NCBI RefSeq assembly: GCF_013385145.1
Contig: NZ_JABZEC010000001.1
Coordinates: forward strand, 124,001 to 188,000
Length of the DNA: 64,000 bases
Direction of reading: 5' to 3'
Origin: Bombilactobacillus apium
GTDB lineage: Bacteria; Bacillota; Bacilli; Lactobacillales; Lactobacillaceae
The first letter of the stretch is position 1; the number at the start of each line of letters is the position of its first letter. Below, piece after piece: positions 47,261 through 56,879 of the stretch. The position numbers were made by a program, and so were the translations under genes. The notes under the pieces are model-generated. The model did not search any database and was not told where the DNA came from. It worked only from the letters and a program-made list of their open reading frames with translations.

Positions 47261-47800
47261 ATGAAATTTTTGAAAGTAGCATCGAACCGAATTGTCGGTG
47301 GGGCAGTTTTAGCTGCTTTGGCAACTTTGGTAATGCTAGTTGCGGTGCCACTATTACCCGGTTTTACTTTTTTAAAATTGGATCTCAGTGACATTGTAGT
47401 TTTGTTGGCTTTCTTTGCCTATGGGCCTGCAGTGGGAGTTCTAGTGGCTTTTTGTAAAGTCTTATTAGCTTGGTTATTGACAGGTTTAAGTTTGGGCGGA
47501 CTAGTTGGTAATTTTGCCGCCTTAATATCGACTTTGTCCTTTTGTGGTCCTATTTATTGGCTTTGGAATAAGGATCGCTGGCATGGACAGGCCTTAGTGA
47601 CGGGAATTATTAGTTTAACTATCATGATGGCCCTAGCTAATTATTACTTTTTACTTCCCGTTTATATGCAAGTCATGGGCTGGCAAATTAATATGAGTTT
47701 AAGCCATTATTTAATGTGGGGCGTTGTTCCCTTTAATCTGATCAAGGGGGCCATCAATTCAAGTTTATTTTTGATATTGTGGCAGCGAATTAAGGCTTAA
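47261..47800 (+). CDS. ribU: Riboflavin ECF transporter substrate-binding component
   Basis: RibU is the S component that binds riboflavin and works with the shared ECF module (EcfA, EcfA', EcfT encoded elsewhere). The 179-residue protein has about six membrane helices, with the Lys/Asp-containing LKLDLSDIVVLLAFFAYGP near residue 45 and KGAINSSLF near the end, as in known RibU proteins. The start is ATG 47261 with TTGGAGG; the frame extends to 47228 but that part is the riboswitch hairpin. The FMN riboswitch upstream supports the substrate call. No riboflavin biosynthesis genes are adjacent. Confidence 0.93.
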   Translation: MKFLKVASNRIVGGAVLAALATLVMLVAVPLLPGFTFLKLDLSDIVVLLAFFAYGPAVGVLVAFCKVLLAWLLTGLSLGGLVGNFAALISTLSFCGPIYWLWNKDRWHGQALVTGIISLTIMMALANYYFLLPVYMQVMGWQINMSLSHYLMWGVVPFNLIKGAINSSLFLILWQRIKA

Positions 47801-47832
47801 ATATGAACTTCCGAAGTGATTTTACTGAAATT

Positions 47833-47862
47833 TTGACGAACAACTGGTAAAATACTTATAGT
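47833..47862 (+). promoter_or_regulatory. Promoter of the LysM protein gene
   Basis: TTGACG (47833-47838), 18-bp spacer, TATAGT (47857-47862), 20 bp before the ATG at 47883. Confidence 0.6.
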
Positions 47863-47882
47863 TATATTTAGGGGTGAATTGT

Positions 47883-48599
47883 ATGGATGATAAAGATTCT
47901 AAACTTTGGGAATCTAAATTTGATGGTAGTGCCGACGACCTCGACGACGATCAAGTGTCTGAGTCAGGTGAGTCTTTATCAAGGATTGATCGTACCAAGC
48001 GCCATAATAACAAGCTCTTGGTAGGTGGTTTAGTTGCCTTCTTATTGGTGGCCATGTTTGTACCGGTAGTTTGGTCGACCTTGATTTCTGGTCATGAAAA
48101 GTCGGCTATTAGTAACTCTGAGCGAGTTTCGGTGAGTTCCAAGCCAAAAAAGGTTGTGACCCATAAAAAAGCCAAGTCTGAAAAGAAGACTGCAGCTAAG
48201 AAAACGCAAAAGTCAAAAGAAGACCAGTCAAATTCTAAGAGTGGACCTGAAGTCGGAGATTCACAAAAAGATAATTCGACAACAACTGATACCGATGCGA
48301 ATAATCAAGCTCCAGCGGCTAATAGTCAGAATAATGGAACCGAAGTCGGAAGTTCACAGAAAGATAATTCAGCAGCGGCTGATACTGATGCGAATAGTCA
48401 AGCTCCAGCAGCTAATAACCAAAATAACAATTCCACGACAACAGCTAATAATTCACCAGCAGCTAGCAATATCTACACCGTTCAACCGAAGGACAATGCT
48501 TATCGGATTGCGGTTAATCATGGAATGAGTCTGGATGATTTTTACCGTTTAAATGGTCGGGTTGCTTTACATCCGGGAATGACGGTCAAAGTGAAATAA
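47883..48599 (+). CDS. Membrane-anchored LysM protein with internal repeats
   Basis: A 238-residue protein with an acidic cytoplasmic N-terminus (about 1-40), one membrane helix (LLVGGLVAFLLVAMFVPVVW, about 47-66), a long low-complexity linker rich in Ser, Lys, Asn, Thr and Ala, and a C-terminal LysM domain (IYTVQPKDNAYRIAVNHGMS) that binds peptidoglycan. The linker has two 31-residue tandem repeats. Overall it looks like a cell-wall-tethered membrane protein; its function is unknown. The start is ATG 47883 with AGGGGTG. It is the gene commonly found before cmk in lactobacilli. Confidence 0.88.
   Translation: MDDKDSKLWESKFDGSADDLDDDQVSESGESLSRIDRTKRHNNKLLVGGLVAFLLVAMFVPVVWSTLISGHEKSAISNSERVSVSSKPKKVVTHKKAKSEKKTAAKKTQKSKEDQSNSKSGPEVGDSQKDNSTTTDTDANNQAPAANSQNNGTEVGSSQKDNSAAADTDANSQAPAANNQNNNSTTTANNSPAASNIYTVQPKDNAYRIAVNHGMSLDDFYRLNGRVALHPGMTVKVK
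48249..48434 (+). repeat. Two 93-bp tandem repeats inside the LysM gene
   Basis: Unit 1 is 48249-48341 and unit 2 is 48342-48434. They are in frame, each encoding a variant of EVG(D/S)SQKDNS...TDAN(N/S)QAPAAN, with several silent differences, so the copy is not brand new. Copy number may vary between strains. Confidence 0.85.
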
Positions 48600-48620
48600 G
48601 TTTGGAATAAGAAATAAAGA

Positions 48621-48643
48621 AAACAGGCGCGGGCCTGTTTTTT
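48621..48643 (+). terminator. Terminator after the LysM gene
   Basis: AAACAGGC and GCCTGTTT form a perfect 8-bp stem with a 4-base loop, followed by Ts, 15 bases before the cmk start codon region. Confidence 0.8.
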
Positions 48644-48659
48644 AGTTGGAGGAAGAAAT

Positions 48660-49325
48660 ATGCAAATTGCGATTGATGGTCCTGCTTCGTCAGGAAAGAG
48701 TACCATCGCCAAAATTATCGCCCAACAATTAGGTTATCTCTATATCGATACTGGGGCTATGTACCGTGCTGTAACTTTGATGGCGCAACAAGCAGGAGTT
48801 GCTTACGGAGCAGAAGCTGAAATTGTCCAACAAATGGGCCAACAAACAATTAGTTTTCAACTGATTGCGGGCCAGCAGCATACTTTTTTAGGCCCGCAAG
48901 ACGTGACCGAACTAATTCGAACGCCTTTGGTAGCTAATAATGTTTCCGAGGTTTCCGCTCTGGCAAAAGTCCGGCAATTACTGGTCAAACAGCAACAAGA
49001 TTTGGCAGCAACCCAAAATGTAGTTATGGATGGTCGCGATATTGGAACTGTTGTTTTACCACAAGCGCCAGTTAAAATTTTTATGACAGCCAGTGTTTCA
49101 GAAAGAGCTCAACGACGTTACCGGGAAAATCTAACTCGAAATATTACAACCAGTTTGGAAACTTTGAAGATGGAAATTGCGGCCCGAGATTATAAAGATT
49201 CTCATCGGAAAATATCACCGTTAAAAGCGGCTTCGGACGCTGTTCATGTTGATACGACAGGGCTTACAATTGAACAAGTTGTTCAGAAAATATTAGAAAT
49301 CATTCATGCAAAACTAAAAATATAA
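48660..49325 (+). CDS. cmk: Cytidylate kinase
   Basis: Cmk phosphorylates CMP and dCMP. The 221-residue protein has the P-loop DGPASSGKSTIAK at residues 5-17, the NMP site DTGAMYRAVTL near 32, and GRDIGTVVLP near 125. TTGGAGGAAG precedes the start. The cmk-rpsA-der order that follows is conserved in Firmicutes. Confidence 0.97.
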   Translation: MQIAIDGPASSGKSTIAKIIAQQLGYLYIDTGAMYRAVTLMAQQAGVAYGAEAEIVQQMGQQTISFQLIAGQQHTFLGPQDVTELIRTPLVANNVSEVSALAKVRQLLVKQQQDLAATQNVVMDGRDIGTVVLPQAPVKIFMTASVSERAQRRYRENLTRNITTSLETLKMEIAARDYKDSHRKISPLKAASDAVHVDTTGLTIEQVVQKILEIIHAKLKI

Positions 49326-49396
49326 ATAATAGCACTGGTAATTTGGCAGTTTTTCTATTAATATAGACTGCGAATGATGGCGAGGAGGATCTTAAA

Positions 49397-50590
49397 ATGG
49401 CTGAAGATAATAACAGCATAAATCCCATGGAGCAAGCACTTGATAATTTTAATCAAGTTCAAGTTGGTGATGTCGTAGAAGCTGAGGTGCTTTCGATCGA
49501 TGATCATCAATTAGTTGTCGGTATTGACAACTCCGGTGTTGAAGGAGTTGTTCCGGCTCGAGAATTGAGCGGAAGTTCTAAAACCGATATCCATGAGCTA
49601 GCCAAGGTGGGGGATAAATTAGAATTGCTCGTTATGCGGCGTTCTAATAATGATAAAGAAGATGGCAGTTTTATTTTATCACAAAGAAGAATTGCCAATC
49701 GCAAGAAATATGAAAAAATGGCTCAGTTACAGGCTGAAGATGCTACGGTAACCGGTCAAGTTACGGGGACTGTCAAGAGTGGTTTATTAGTTGACATTGA
49801 TGGCTTACGTGGTTTCGTACCAGCTTCAATGATTTCCGATCACTTTGTTCGTGACTTGAAACGTTTTGTGGGTCAAGAATTGGAATTAAAGATTATTGAA
49901 GTAGAAGCTGCTAATAACCGTTTTGTTCTGTCACACAAGGAAATTGCGGCAGCTCAAAAAGCTGAACAAGAAGCAAAAGTTTTTGCAGAACTTTTACCAG
50001 GGGATGTCTTAGAAGCCCAAGTTTCCCGGTTAACTAATTTTGGGGCCTTTATTGATTTGGGCGGTGTCGATGGTTTGGTTCACATTTCCCAAATTTCTCA
50101 TCAACATATTGCTAAGCCTTCCGATGTTTTGGAACCAGGTCAAACTGTGAAAGTTAAAGTTTTGGACTTGGATCCCGAACGGGGACGAATTTCCTTATCA
50201 ATTAAGGCTACTCAACCAGGACCATGGGAAGACGCTGCAGCTAAGATCGCTCCTGGCGACGAGGTTGATGGCGTAGTTCGGCGTTTGACAGACTTTGGAG
50301 CATTCATAGAAGTTCTTCCTGGAGTTGAAGGTTTATTGCATGTTTCCCAAATCTCTTGGGATCGGATTAATAAACCAGCTGATGTTCTGGAAGTGGGTCA
50401 AGAATTACATTTGAAAGTTTTGAACTTAGATGTTGATCAAAAGCGCCTAGGTCTTTCTTTGAAAGCCTTGATCCCAGATCCGCATGCTAAAGAAGAAACT
50501 AAAGAACCAGAAGATGATCACTATACCTTGCCCGAAGAAGAACGTGGTTTTTCCTTAGGTGATATGGTTGATGCTGATCAATTTAAGTAA
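49397..50590 (+). CDS. rpsA: Ribosomal protein S1-like protein with four S1 domains
   Basis: A 397-residue RNA-binding protein with four S1 domains (about 20-90, 105-175, 190-262, 275-350). The last two are the best conserved: LTNFGAFIDLGGVDGLVHIS and LTDFGAFIEVLPGVEGLLHVS. Firmicute S1 homologues are shorter than E. coli S1 (six domains), and their role in translation initiation is less essential. The C-terminus is acidic. GGAGGATC precedes the start. A terminator follows. Confidence 0.94.
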   Translation: MAEDNNSINPMEQALDNFNQVQVGDVVEAEVLSIDDHQLVVGIDNSGVEGVVPARELSGSSKTDIHELAKVGDKLELLVMRRSNNDKEDGSFILSQRRIANRKKYEKMAQLQAEDATVTGQVTGTVKSGLLVDIDGLRGFVPASMISDHFVRDLKRFVGQELELKIIEVEAANNRFVLSHKEIAAAQKAEQEAKVFAELLPGDVLEAQVSRLTNFGAFIDLGGVDGLVHISQISHQHIAKPSDVLEPGQTVKVKVLDLDPERGRISLSIKATQPGPWEDAAAKIAPGDEVDGVVRRLTDFGAFIEVLPGVEGLLHVSQISWDRINKPADVLEVGQELHLKVLNLDVDQKRLGLSLKALIPDPHAKEETKEPEDDHYTLPEEERGFSLGDMVDADQFK

Positions 50591-50611
50591 GATTATTATT
50601 AATACTAGGGG

Positions 50612-50638
50612 CTGGCACTTTAGAGGTGCCAGTTTTTT
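50612..50638 (+). terminator. rpsA terminator
   Basis: CTGGCAC and GTGCCAG stem with a 7-base loop, followed by six Ts. Confidence 0.9.
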
Positions 50639-50663
50639 ATCTTTATAAAGTAGGTGTGGATCC

Positions 50664-51980
50664 ATGGTTTTACCAACAGTGGCCCTTGTCGGCCGTCCTA
50701 ATGTCGGGAAATCGACGCTTTTTAATCGTATCGCTGAAGAAAGAATCTCAATTGTTGAAGATACACCGGGCGTAACTCGCGATCGAATTTATACCCACGC
50801 TGAGTGGCTGGGGAAGCAATTTAATCTGATTGATACCGGTGGAATTACGCTGGAAGAGCATGATTTGAATCAAGAGATTCGCAGCCAAGCAGAAATCGCG
50901 ATTGAAGAAGCTGATGTGATTGTCTTGGTTGTCGATGCCCGTGTCGGAGTAACCGCTGCGGATGAAGTTGTTGCTCAAATCTTGTTTTCGGCTCATAAAC
51001 CGATCGTGGTAGCGGTCAATAAGGCTGATAACTTAGAACAAAGGCAAGATATTTATGAATTTTACGCCCTAGGCTTAGGCGATCCTTATCCGGTTTCTGG
51101 AGTTCATGGAACTGGAATGGGGGATCTATTGGATCAGGTAATTCAAAGCTTTCCACGGGAGACTTTAATTGCTGAAGATGATTCGCTCAAGTTTAGTTTT
51201 ATTGGTCGTCCCAATGTCGGAAAATCGTCCCTAGTCAACGCCATTTTAGGTGAGCAGCGGGTCATTGTTTCAAACCAAGAGGGAACGACTCGCGATTCAA
51301 TCGATACGAAGTTTATCGATCAAGATGATGGCCAAGTGTATACCATGATTGATACCGCAGGGATTCGCAAGCGCGGTAAAGTCTATGAAAACACAGAAAA
51401 GTATTCTGTGATGCGGGCTTTAAAGGCAGTCGATCGCTGTGACGTTGTGGTTTTGGTCTTGGATGGTGCTCAAGGGCTCCGAGAGCAAGATAAAAGAGTG
51501 GCTGGCTACGCGCATGAGGCCGGTCGGGGAGTAATCATTGCTGTTAATAAATGGGATGCCGTTGAATATAAAGATCACAAGACAATGCAAGAATTTACGG
51601 ATTATTTGCGGCAAGAATTGCAGTATTTAAGTTATGCGCCAATTATCTTCGTTTCGGCCCTTAAGAAACAGCGTCTCCGTCAAATCGTCGAATTAGTTCG
51701 GGCAATTAATGAAAATCAGAATCGGCGGATCCAGTCGGCTCTCTTAAATGAAATGTTACTCAAGGCAACGGCAATTGCACCAGCACCAACAGTGAAGCAT
51801 AAACGTCTGCGAGTTTATTATGTAACTCAAGTAGCGGTGCAACCACCAACTTTTGTGGTTTTTGTTAATGATCCGGAGATTTTCCATTTTTCCTATGAAC
51901 GATTCCTCACTAATCAACTAAGAGAAATGTTTGATTTTACGGGAACACCAATTCGTTTAATCGCGCGCCAGAGAAAATAA
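50664..51980 (+). CDS. der: Ribosome biogenesis GTPase Der (EngA)
   Basis: Der is an essential GTPase of 50S assembly with two G domains in tandem. Domain 1 has [13 protein letters not shown] near residue 9, DTPGVTRD near 33 and NKAD near 118; domain 2 has [13 protein letters not shown] near 181, [10 protein letters not shown] near 231 and NKWDAVE near 293. A KH-like domain covers the last ~90 residues ([10 protein letters not shown]...[12 protein letters not shown]). The 438-residue length is standard. Confidence 0.98.
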   Translation: MVLPTVALVGRPNVGKSTLFNRIAEERISIVEDTPGVTRDRIYTHAEWLGKQFNLIDTGGITLEEHDLNQEIRSQAEIAIEEADVIVLVVDARVGVTAADEVVAQILFSAHKPIVVAVNKADNLEQRQDIYEFYALGLGDPYPVSGVHGTGMGDLLDQVIQSFPRETLIAEDDSLKFSFIGRPNVGKSSLVNAILGEQRVIVSNQEGTTRDSIDTKFIDQDDGQVYTMIDTAGIRKRGKVYENTEKYSVMRALKAVDRCDVVVLVLDGAQGLREQDKRVAGYAHEAGRGVIIAVNKWDAVEYKDHKTMQEFTDYLRQELQYLSYAPIIFVSALKKQRLRQIVELVRAINENQNRRIQSALLNEMLLKATAIAPAPTVKHKRLRVYYVTQVAVQPPTFVVFVNDPEIFHFSYERFLTNQLREMFDFTGTPIRLIARQRK

Positions 51981-52015
51981 AATTGCGGAAAACGGGGAAA
52001 AACAGCAGTTATTTC

Positions 52016-52044
52016 TTGATACTAAGGTCATCTTATGATAATTT
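52016..52044 (+). promoter_or_regulatory. hup promoter
   Basis: TTGATA (52016-52021), 17-bp spacer, TAATTT (52039-52044), about 80 bp before the HU start. Confidence 0.65.
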
Positions 52045-52124
52045 GTAACATGACGATGGTTGCGAGAAGTTATCATGGTTAATTACAGCAATATTTAAGT
52101 TATTGCTGGCGGAGGTGAATGCAA

Positions 52125-52400
52125 ATGGCAAATAAGGCTGAATTAATTCAAAATGTTGCTGAAAAGGCTGAGCTATCTAAAAAAGATGCGACTAAAGCAG
52201 TGGACGCAGTTATTGAATCAATCAAAGAAACCTTGGTAAAGGGCGAAAAAGTCCAATTAATTGGTTTTGGTAATTTTGAAGTTCGACACCGTGCAGCACG
52301 CAAGGGTCGCAATCCTCAAACTAATGCCGAAATTACAATTCCGGAAAGCAATGTTCCAGCTTTCAAACCTGGTAAGACATTGAAGGATGCCGTTAAATAA
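52125..52400 (+). CDS. hup: DNA-binding protein HU
   Basis: HU is an abundant nucleoid protein that bends DNA. The 91-residue product begins [20 protein letters not shown] and has the DNA-binding arm [20 protein letters not shown] near residue 46. I choose ATG 52125, seven bases after GGAGGTG; ATG 52119 overlaps that site and is too close. It is followed by a strong terminator and is monocistronic. Confidence 0.98.
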   Translation: MANKAELIQNVAEKAELSKKDATKAVDAVIESIKETLVKGEKVQLIGFGNFEVRHRAARKGRNPQTNAEITIPESNVPAFKPGKTLKDAVK

Positions 52401-52424
52401 TTTAAATCGCTTTATTAATAAAAG

Positions 52425-52458
52425 ATAGAAACAACGACTGGGTTGTTTCTATTTTTTT
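52425..52458 (+). terminator. hup terminator
   Basis: ATAGAAACAAC and GTTGTTTCTAT form a perfect 11-bp stem followed by seven Ts. Confidence 0.93.
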
Positions 52459-52523
52459 GTCTTTGGGAGACTGTTCTGTCTCCTTCAATTATGATAAGGT
52501 AAACATTTGAAAGGAAGGTTAAC

Positions 52524-53801
52524 ATGGCTTTTGTAGATCAAATGTTAGCACAATTAAATACTGGTGAGCTTGCTAATAGTGTCCAGTTATTAGAAAAGGC
52601 CCTCCAGTTCGATGACCCGGAAGAATTGTTTGCGGGAGCTGAACAGCTGGGTCAGGCTGGTTTCAGTCAGCAAGCTGCCCAAATTTATCAACACCTTTTG
52701 GATCAATACCCTCAAGAAGATATTTTAAAAGTTAATCTAGCGGAAATAAAAATTTCCAATGATCAAGTTGACGCAGCAACCGACTTATTGGCCCAGGTGT
52801 CACCAGATTCCCCGGCCTATTTGAACGCTCTCCTAGTGGGAGCTGATTTGTATCAGACCTTAGGCTTGTATGAAGTTAGTGAGCAGAAATTGCAGCAGGC
52901 GATTCATTTAGCTCCAAAAGAATCCGTGATTCAATTTGCTTTAGCGGAATTATACTTTAACGAAAATAAATTTGCAGCTGCCCTAACCTTTTATGAAAAA
53001 TTACAATCCCAAGGTGAAAAAGAAATCTCAGGAATTGTTATTTCTCAACGTTTAGCTGCTGTTTACGCTGGACTAGGCCAGTATGAAGAAGCCGTCCAGG
53101 CTTATCAACAGACTCCCTTGGCTTTTTTAAATGCTGATAACCTATATAATTACGCTAGTCTAGCAAATAAATTAGAGCGAAATTCTTTGACCAAAAAAGT
53201 CTTGGAACAATTATTTCAACTTAGTCCCGATTATGCGCCGGGGTATTTATTGGCGGCTAAGTTGGCCTTCAAGCAAGACCAACCAGACAAAGCCTTGCGC
53301 TTCGCGCAAACTGGCTTAAGTTATGATCCCTTCCAAGTTAAACTCTATAAAGTTGGTTCTCAGGCTGCCCAGAAGTTGGCAGAGCCTGAAACAGCGGTTC
53401 AGTTATTGCAAATGGGAATTAAGCAAGTCAGTGAGAATACAGCTTTAGTCTTGAGTCTCAGTAGCTTGTATTTAAAACTGGGACAAGATCAAACGAACTT
53501 AGATCTCTTAGCTCAATTTGAAAAACAGCTTCAAGATGAACCGCAGGCAATTTGGAATCGAGGTCGCTCAGAATTACACTTAGACCAAATTACCGCGGCG
53601 CAAACTGACTTATTGGCTGTTTACCAAGCCTATCAAGCTGATCCTGTTTATTTACATGATTTGATTACCGTTTTACAGCAGGGTACTCAAGATAAGCTCC
53701 CAGCCCTCAAGGCGGCTTTAGATAAGTATTTAAAATTGGTTCCTGATGATTACGAAATGGATGCCTTAGCCCAAGAATTGCGAGGCCTAGATGAAGATTA
53801 A
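52524..53801 (+). CDS. Tetratricopeptide-repeat protein
   Basis: A 425-residue soluble protein built from repeated helical pairs of the TPR type across its whole length (for example QAAQIYQHLLDQYPQ near 50, QLLQMGIKQVSEN near 300). No catalytic motif, signal peptide or membrane helix is visible. TPR proteins mediate protein contacts. A gene of this kind between hup and cca is common in lactobacilli and bacilli (YpiA-like). Its stop overlaps cca by 11 bases, indicating co-translation. Function is unknown. Confidence 0.87.
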   Translation: MAFVDQMLAQLNTGELANSVQLLEKALQFDDPEELFAGAEQLGQAGFSQQAAQIYQHLLDQYPQEDILKVNLAEIKISNDQVDAATDLLAQVSPDSPAYLNALLVGADLYQTLGLYEVSEQKLQQAIHLAPKESVIQFALAELYFNENKFAAALTFYEKLQSQGEKEISGIVISQRLAAVYAGLGQYEEAVQAYQQTPLAFLNADNLYNYASLANKLERNSLTKKVLEQLFQLSPDYAPGYLLAAKLAFKQDQPDKALRFAQTGLSYDPFQVKLYKVGSQAAQKLAEPETAVQLLQMGIKQVSENTALVLSLSSLYLKLGQDQTNLDLLAQFEKQLQDEPQAIWNRGRSELHLDQITAAQTDLLAVYQAYQADPVYLHDLITVLQQGTQDKLPALKAALDKYLKLVPDDYEMDALAQELRGLDED

Positions 53802-54981
53802 GACTCTACCTCAACCCTTGCAGGATGCTTTACCGGTTTTACAAACTTTAAATCAGGCAGGATTTCAAGCTTACTATGTTGGTGGCTGCGTCCGTGACAC
53901 CATTTTGCAACGACCAATTCATGATGTTGATTTAGCAACCAGCGCTTATCCGGCGGAAATTAAAAGCTTGTTTGCTCAGACAATTGATACCGGAATTCAA
54001 CATGGAACTGTAACCGTGGTTTTAAATCACGAAAATTATGAGGTTACAACTTTTCGGACAGAATCCGGTTATCAGGACTATCGAAGGCCAGATCATGTCG
54101 AATTCGTGCGATCTTTAGATATGGATCTGCAGCGGCGTGATTTTACGATCAATGCTTTAGCCTTGGATGCGACAGGAGAAGTTCACGACTTATTTGGCGG
54201 CTTGGAAGACTTACGGCGAGGTCAAATCAGGGCTGTGGGGCAAGCCGAAGCTCGTTTTCATGAAGATGCCTTACGAATGATGCGTGCGGTTCGTTTTCAA
54301 GCGCAATTTGGTTTTCCGATTGCGGAGCAGACTTTGGCTGGAATCACGCAAAATGCAGCTTTATTAACGAAGATTGCTGTAGAACGAATTCATGTCGAGT
54401 TTATTAAGTTAATGTTGGCACCTTATCGTAAATTGGGTTTAGACTCTTTTCAAGCTACGGGCTTGGCTAGTTATTGTCCGCAGTTTAAAGGACACGATTG
54501 TCGTTGCCTAGCTGGGCAAAGTTCACAACCTTTAACTAGTGAAGCAGTAGTCTGGACTTTAATCGGCTATTTATGGCAATTGCCGCCGACTCAATTGCGA
54601 TCTTTGTTACGGGCTTGGAAAACGACTAATGAAACTCAAAAGCGGGTTACAAGAGCAGTAACTTTGTTACAATTAAATACATGGCGAGACTGGGATTTGT
54701 ATCAAGCGGGAACAAAGAGTAGTCAACTAGCGCAAGAGGTTTTATTAGTGACTGGCAAGAGTAACTGGGCGCAAGAGTTACAAGAAAGACAAGAACATTT
54801 GCCGATTTACTGTAGCCAGGATCTAGCTCTTGGTGGTCAAGCAATTATGGAAATTTTGCATTTAGCACCGGGGCCAGAGGTGGGACGTCTTTTGGAAGAA
54901 CTCCAGCAAGCAGTTGTAGCTCGAAAGATACCAAATCAAGTCATTGCTTTGACCCAGTTCTTACAGCAAAAAAGAAATTGA
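53791..54981 (+). CDS. cca: CCA tRNA nucleotidyltransferase
   Basis: This enzyme adds or repairs the 3' CCA of tRNAs without a template. The 396-residue class II enzyme has the head motif YYVGGCVRDTIL near residue 29 with the catalytic pair HDVDLAT near 44, the RRDFTINALA motif near 112 and RFHEDALRMMRAVRFQAQFG near 155. It overlaps the TPR gene by 11 bases and is followed immediately by an ABC-F gene. With RNase Z (34.6 kb) it supports tRNA 3'-end maturation. Confidence 0.97.
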   Translation: MKIKTLPQPLQDALPVLQTLNQAGFQAYYVGGCVRDTILQRPIHDVDLATSAYPAEIKSLFAQTIDTGIQHGTVTVVLNHENYEVTTFRTESGYQDYRRPDHVEFVRSLDMDLQRRDFTINALALDATGEVHDLFGGLEDLRRGQIRAVGQAEARFHEDALRMMRAVRFQAQFGFPIAEQTLAGITQNAALLTKIAVERIHVEFIKLMLAPYRKLGLDSFQATGLASYCPQFKGHDCRCLAGQSSQPLTSEAVVWTLIGYLWQLPPTQLRSLLRAWKTTNETQKRVTRAVTLLQLNTWRDWDLYQAGTKSSQLAQEVLLVTGKSNWAQELQERQEHLPIYCSQDLALGGQAIMEILHLAPGPEVGRLLEELQQAVVARKIPNQVIALTQFLQQKRN

Positions 54982-54990
54982 GTGATTAAG

Positions 54991-56874
54991 ATGAAAACAT
55001 TAAGTGTGGAAAATTTGAGTCAAACAATGGGCGATAAAACTCTCTTTGATCAGATTAGTTTTAAAATTCAAACCCCCGATCGAATTGGGTTGATTGGTCT
55101 CAATGGGACCGGCAAGACGACTTTATTAAATTGTCTGGTTGATGAACACTATTATCAAACCAAAACTATTACGCACCCTAGAGATTACCAAATTAGTTAT
55201 TTACAGCAAAATCCCCAGTTAGATCAGAGTCTTTCGGTTTTGGAAGCGGTTGTGCAAGGGAAAGAAGCTCTATATGCGACCGTCCGTCAGTATGAACAAA
55301 CTTTGAAAGCTTACGGGCAAAATCCAGAGGATTCCCGAATTGCGGACCACTTTTTTAAATTGCAGTCCCAAATGGATCAAGTTGATGGCTGGGAATTGCA
55401 GTCCCAAGTAGAAACCATTTTGACTAAGCTAGGGATTGTTGATTTTCAACAACAGCTAGCCCAACTTTCTGGGGGCCAGCAGCGATTAGTTGCTTTAGCC
55501 CAGGTCTTATTAGCTCCAGCCGATTTGTTGATTTTAGATGAGCCAACCAATCACTTGGATGAAGCAGCGATTAAGTGGTTAGCGACTTTTTTGAATAATT
55601 ATGCTGGCGCGATTATTTTTGTAACCCATGATCGTTATTTCTTAAATCAAGTTGCCAACCGGATTTGGGAAATTGATCATCAGAAATTGCAAGAATACCA
55701 AGGTAATTATGAAGCTTATGTAGATCAAAAGGCGCAAAATGAAGCGACTCTCGCGGCGACCCAGCAACATCAACGGAATTTATACCGGCAAGAATTGAAA
55801 TGGATGCAAGCCGGAGTTCAGGCTCGAGGAACAAAGCAGAATGCGCGCGTGGATCGTTTTCATGAATTGAGTCAACAAGTTCAGCAAGCCGCTGCTGATG
55901 ATCAACGCGAATTGACCATTGATATTAAACAACAAAGATTAGGTAAAGATGTTTTTCGTTTAGAAGAGGCGGGGCTTGAAATTGGTGGTAAGGATCTTTT
56001 AATCGATTTTTCTTTACAAATTAACGCCGGCGAACATATCGGGGTTATCGGAGGCAATGGCGTCGGTAAGAGTAGTTTTTTGAATGTCCTAGCCCAACGG
56101 CAAGCTTTAAGTCAAGGAAAATTGACGGTTGGCCAGACCGTGAGAATTGGTTATTACACCCAGCATGTTGAAGGGATGGCTCCGGATCAAAGAGTGATTA
56201 ATTATCTAGAAGCTGTGGGCCAAAATGTGGAAAATAGTTCTGGCTATCGCCTTTCAGCTTCGCAACTACTGGAACAGTTTTTGTTTTCTTCTCGCCAACA
56301 GGGGGCCTTTATCCGAGATTTATCAGGAGGACAACAGAGGCGCTTATATTTATTGGCGATTTTGATTCAGCAACCAAATGTTTTGTTACTGGATGAACCG
56401 ACAAACAACCTCGATATTCAAACCATGACCATCTTGGAAGACTATTTGAATAATTTTCGCGGTTGTGTCGTTGCGGTTTCTCATGATCGCTACTTTCTCG
56501 ATAAAATTACCAGTAATCTTTTGGTTTTCCAAGGTCACGGGCAGGTTAAGCGTTATTGGGGTTCTTATTCGGAATATTTAGAAATCGCACACCAAGAGAA
56601 AGCTAAAATTGCTAAAGCAGATAAGACCAGCAAAAGTTCCCCAGCAACGACAGCATCTAAGCCGAAGAAATTAACTTATCAAGAACAGTTAGAGTTAAAA
56701 GAGTTAGAGCCAAAGATTGAACATTTAGAAGAAGAACAGGAACAATTAAAGCAGCGGATGGCGACAGAAGGTCAGGATTATCAAAAATTAATTGCTGATC
56801 AAAAAGAATTAGAGGCTTTAGAACAAACTTTGGACCAAGTTTCTGAACGCTGGTTAGAATTATCGGAGAGGTGA
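54991..56874 (+). CDS. ABC-F family ATPase (Uup/EttA-like)
   Basis: A soluble protein of 627 residues with two ATP-binding cassettes and no membrane domain. Cassette 1: Walker [13 protein letters not shown] near residue 39, signature [13 protein letters not shown] near 150 and Walker [14 protein letters not shown] near 171. Cassette 2: [12 protein letters not shown] near 349, [11 protein letters not shown] near 440 and [12 protein letters not shown] near 464. A charged coiled coil ends the protein. ABC-F proteins act on the ribosome or, for Uup, in DNA/ribosome quality control; it is not clearly an antibiotic-resistance member. I choose ATG 54991; GTG 54982 is possible. Confidence 0.92.
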   Translation: MKTLSVENLSQTMGDKTLFDQISFKIQTPDRIGLIGLNGTGKTTLLNCLVDEHYYQTKTITHPRDYQISYLQQNPQLDQSLSVLEAVVQGKEALYATVRQYEQTLKAYGQNPEDSRIADHFFKLQSQMDQVDGWELQSQVETILTKLGIVDFQQQLAQLSGGQQRLVALAQVLLAPADLLILDEPTNHLDEAAIKWLATFLNNYAGAIIFVTHDRYFLNQVANRIWEIDHQKLQEYQGNYEAYVDQKAQNEATLAATQQHQRNLYRQELKWMQAGVQARGTKQNARVDRFHELSQQVQQAAADDQRELTIDIKQQRLGKDVFRLEEAGLEIGGKDLLIDFSLQINAGEHIGVIGGNGVGKSSFLNVLAQRQALSQGKLTVGQTVRIGYYTQHVEGMAPDQRVINYLEAVGQNVENSSGYRLSASQLLEQFLFSSRQQGAFIRDLSGGQQRRLYLLAILIQQPNVLLLDEPTNNLDIQTMTILEDYLNNFRGCVVAVSHDRYFLDKITSNLLVFQGHGQVKRYWGSYSEYLEIAHQEKAKIAKADKTSKSSPATTASKPKKLTYQEQLELKELEPKIEHLEEEQEQLKQRMATEGQDYQKLIADQKELEALEQTLDQVSERWLELSER

Positions 56875-56879
56875 GCTTG

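Noticed and set aside
54982-56874. ABC-F protein as an antibiotic-resistance factor
   Set aside because: Its setting between cca and thyA and its C-terminal coiled coil fit a housekeeping Uup/EttA-type protein; no resistance-type leader peptide or attenuator is seen.
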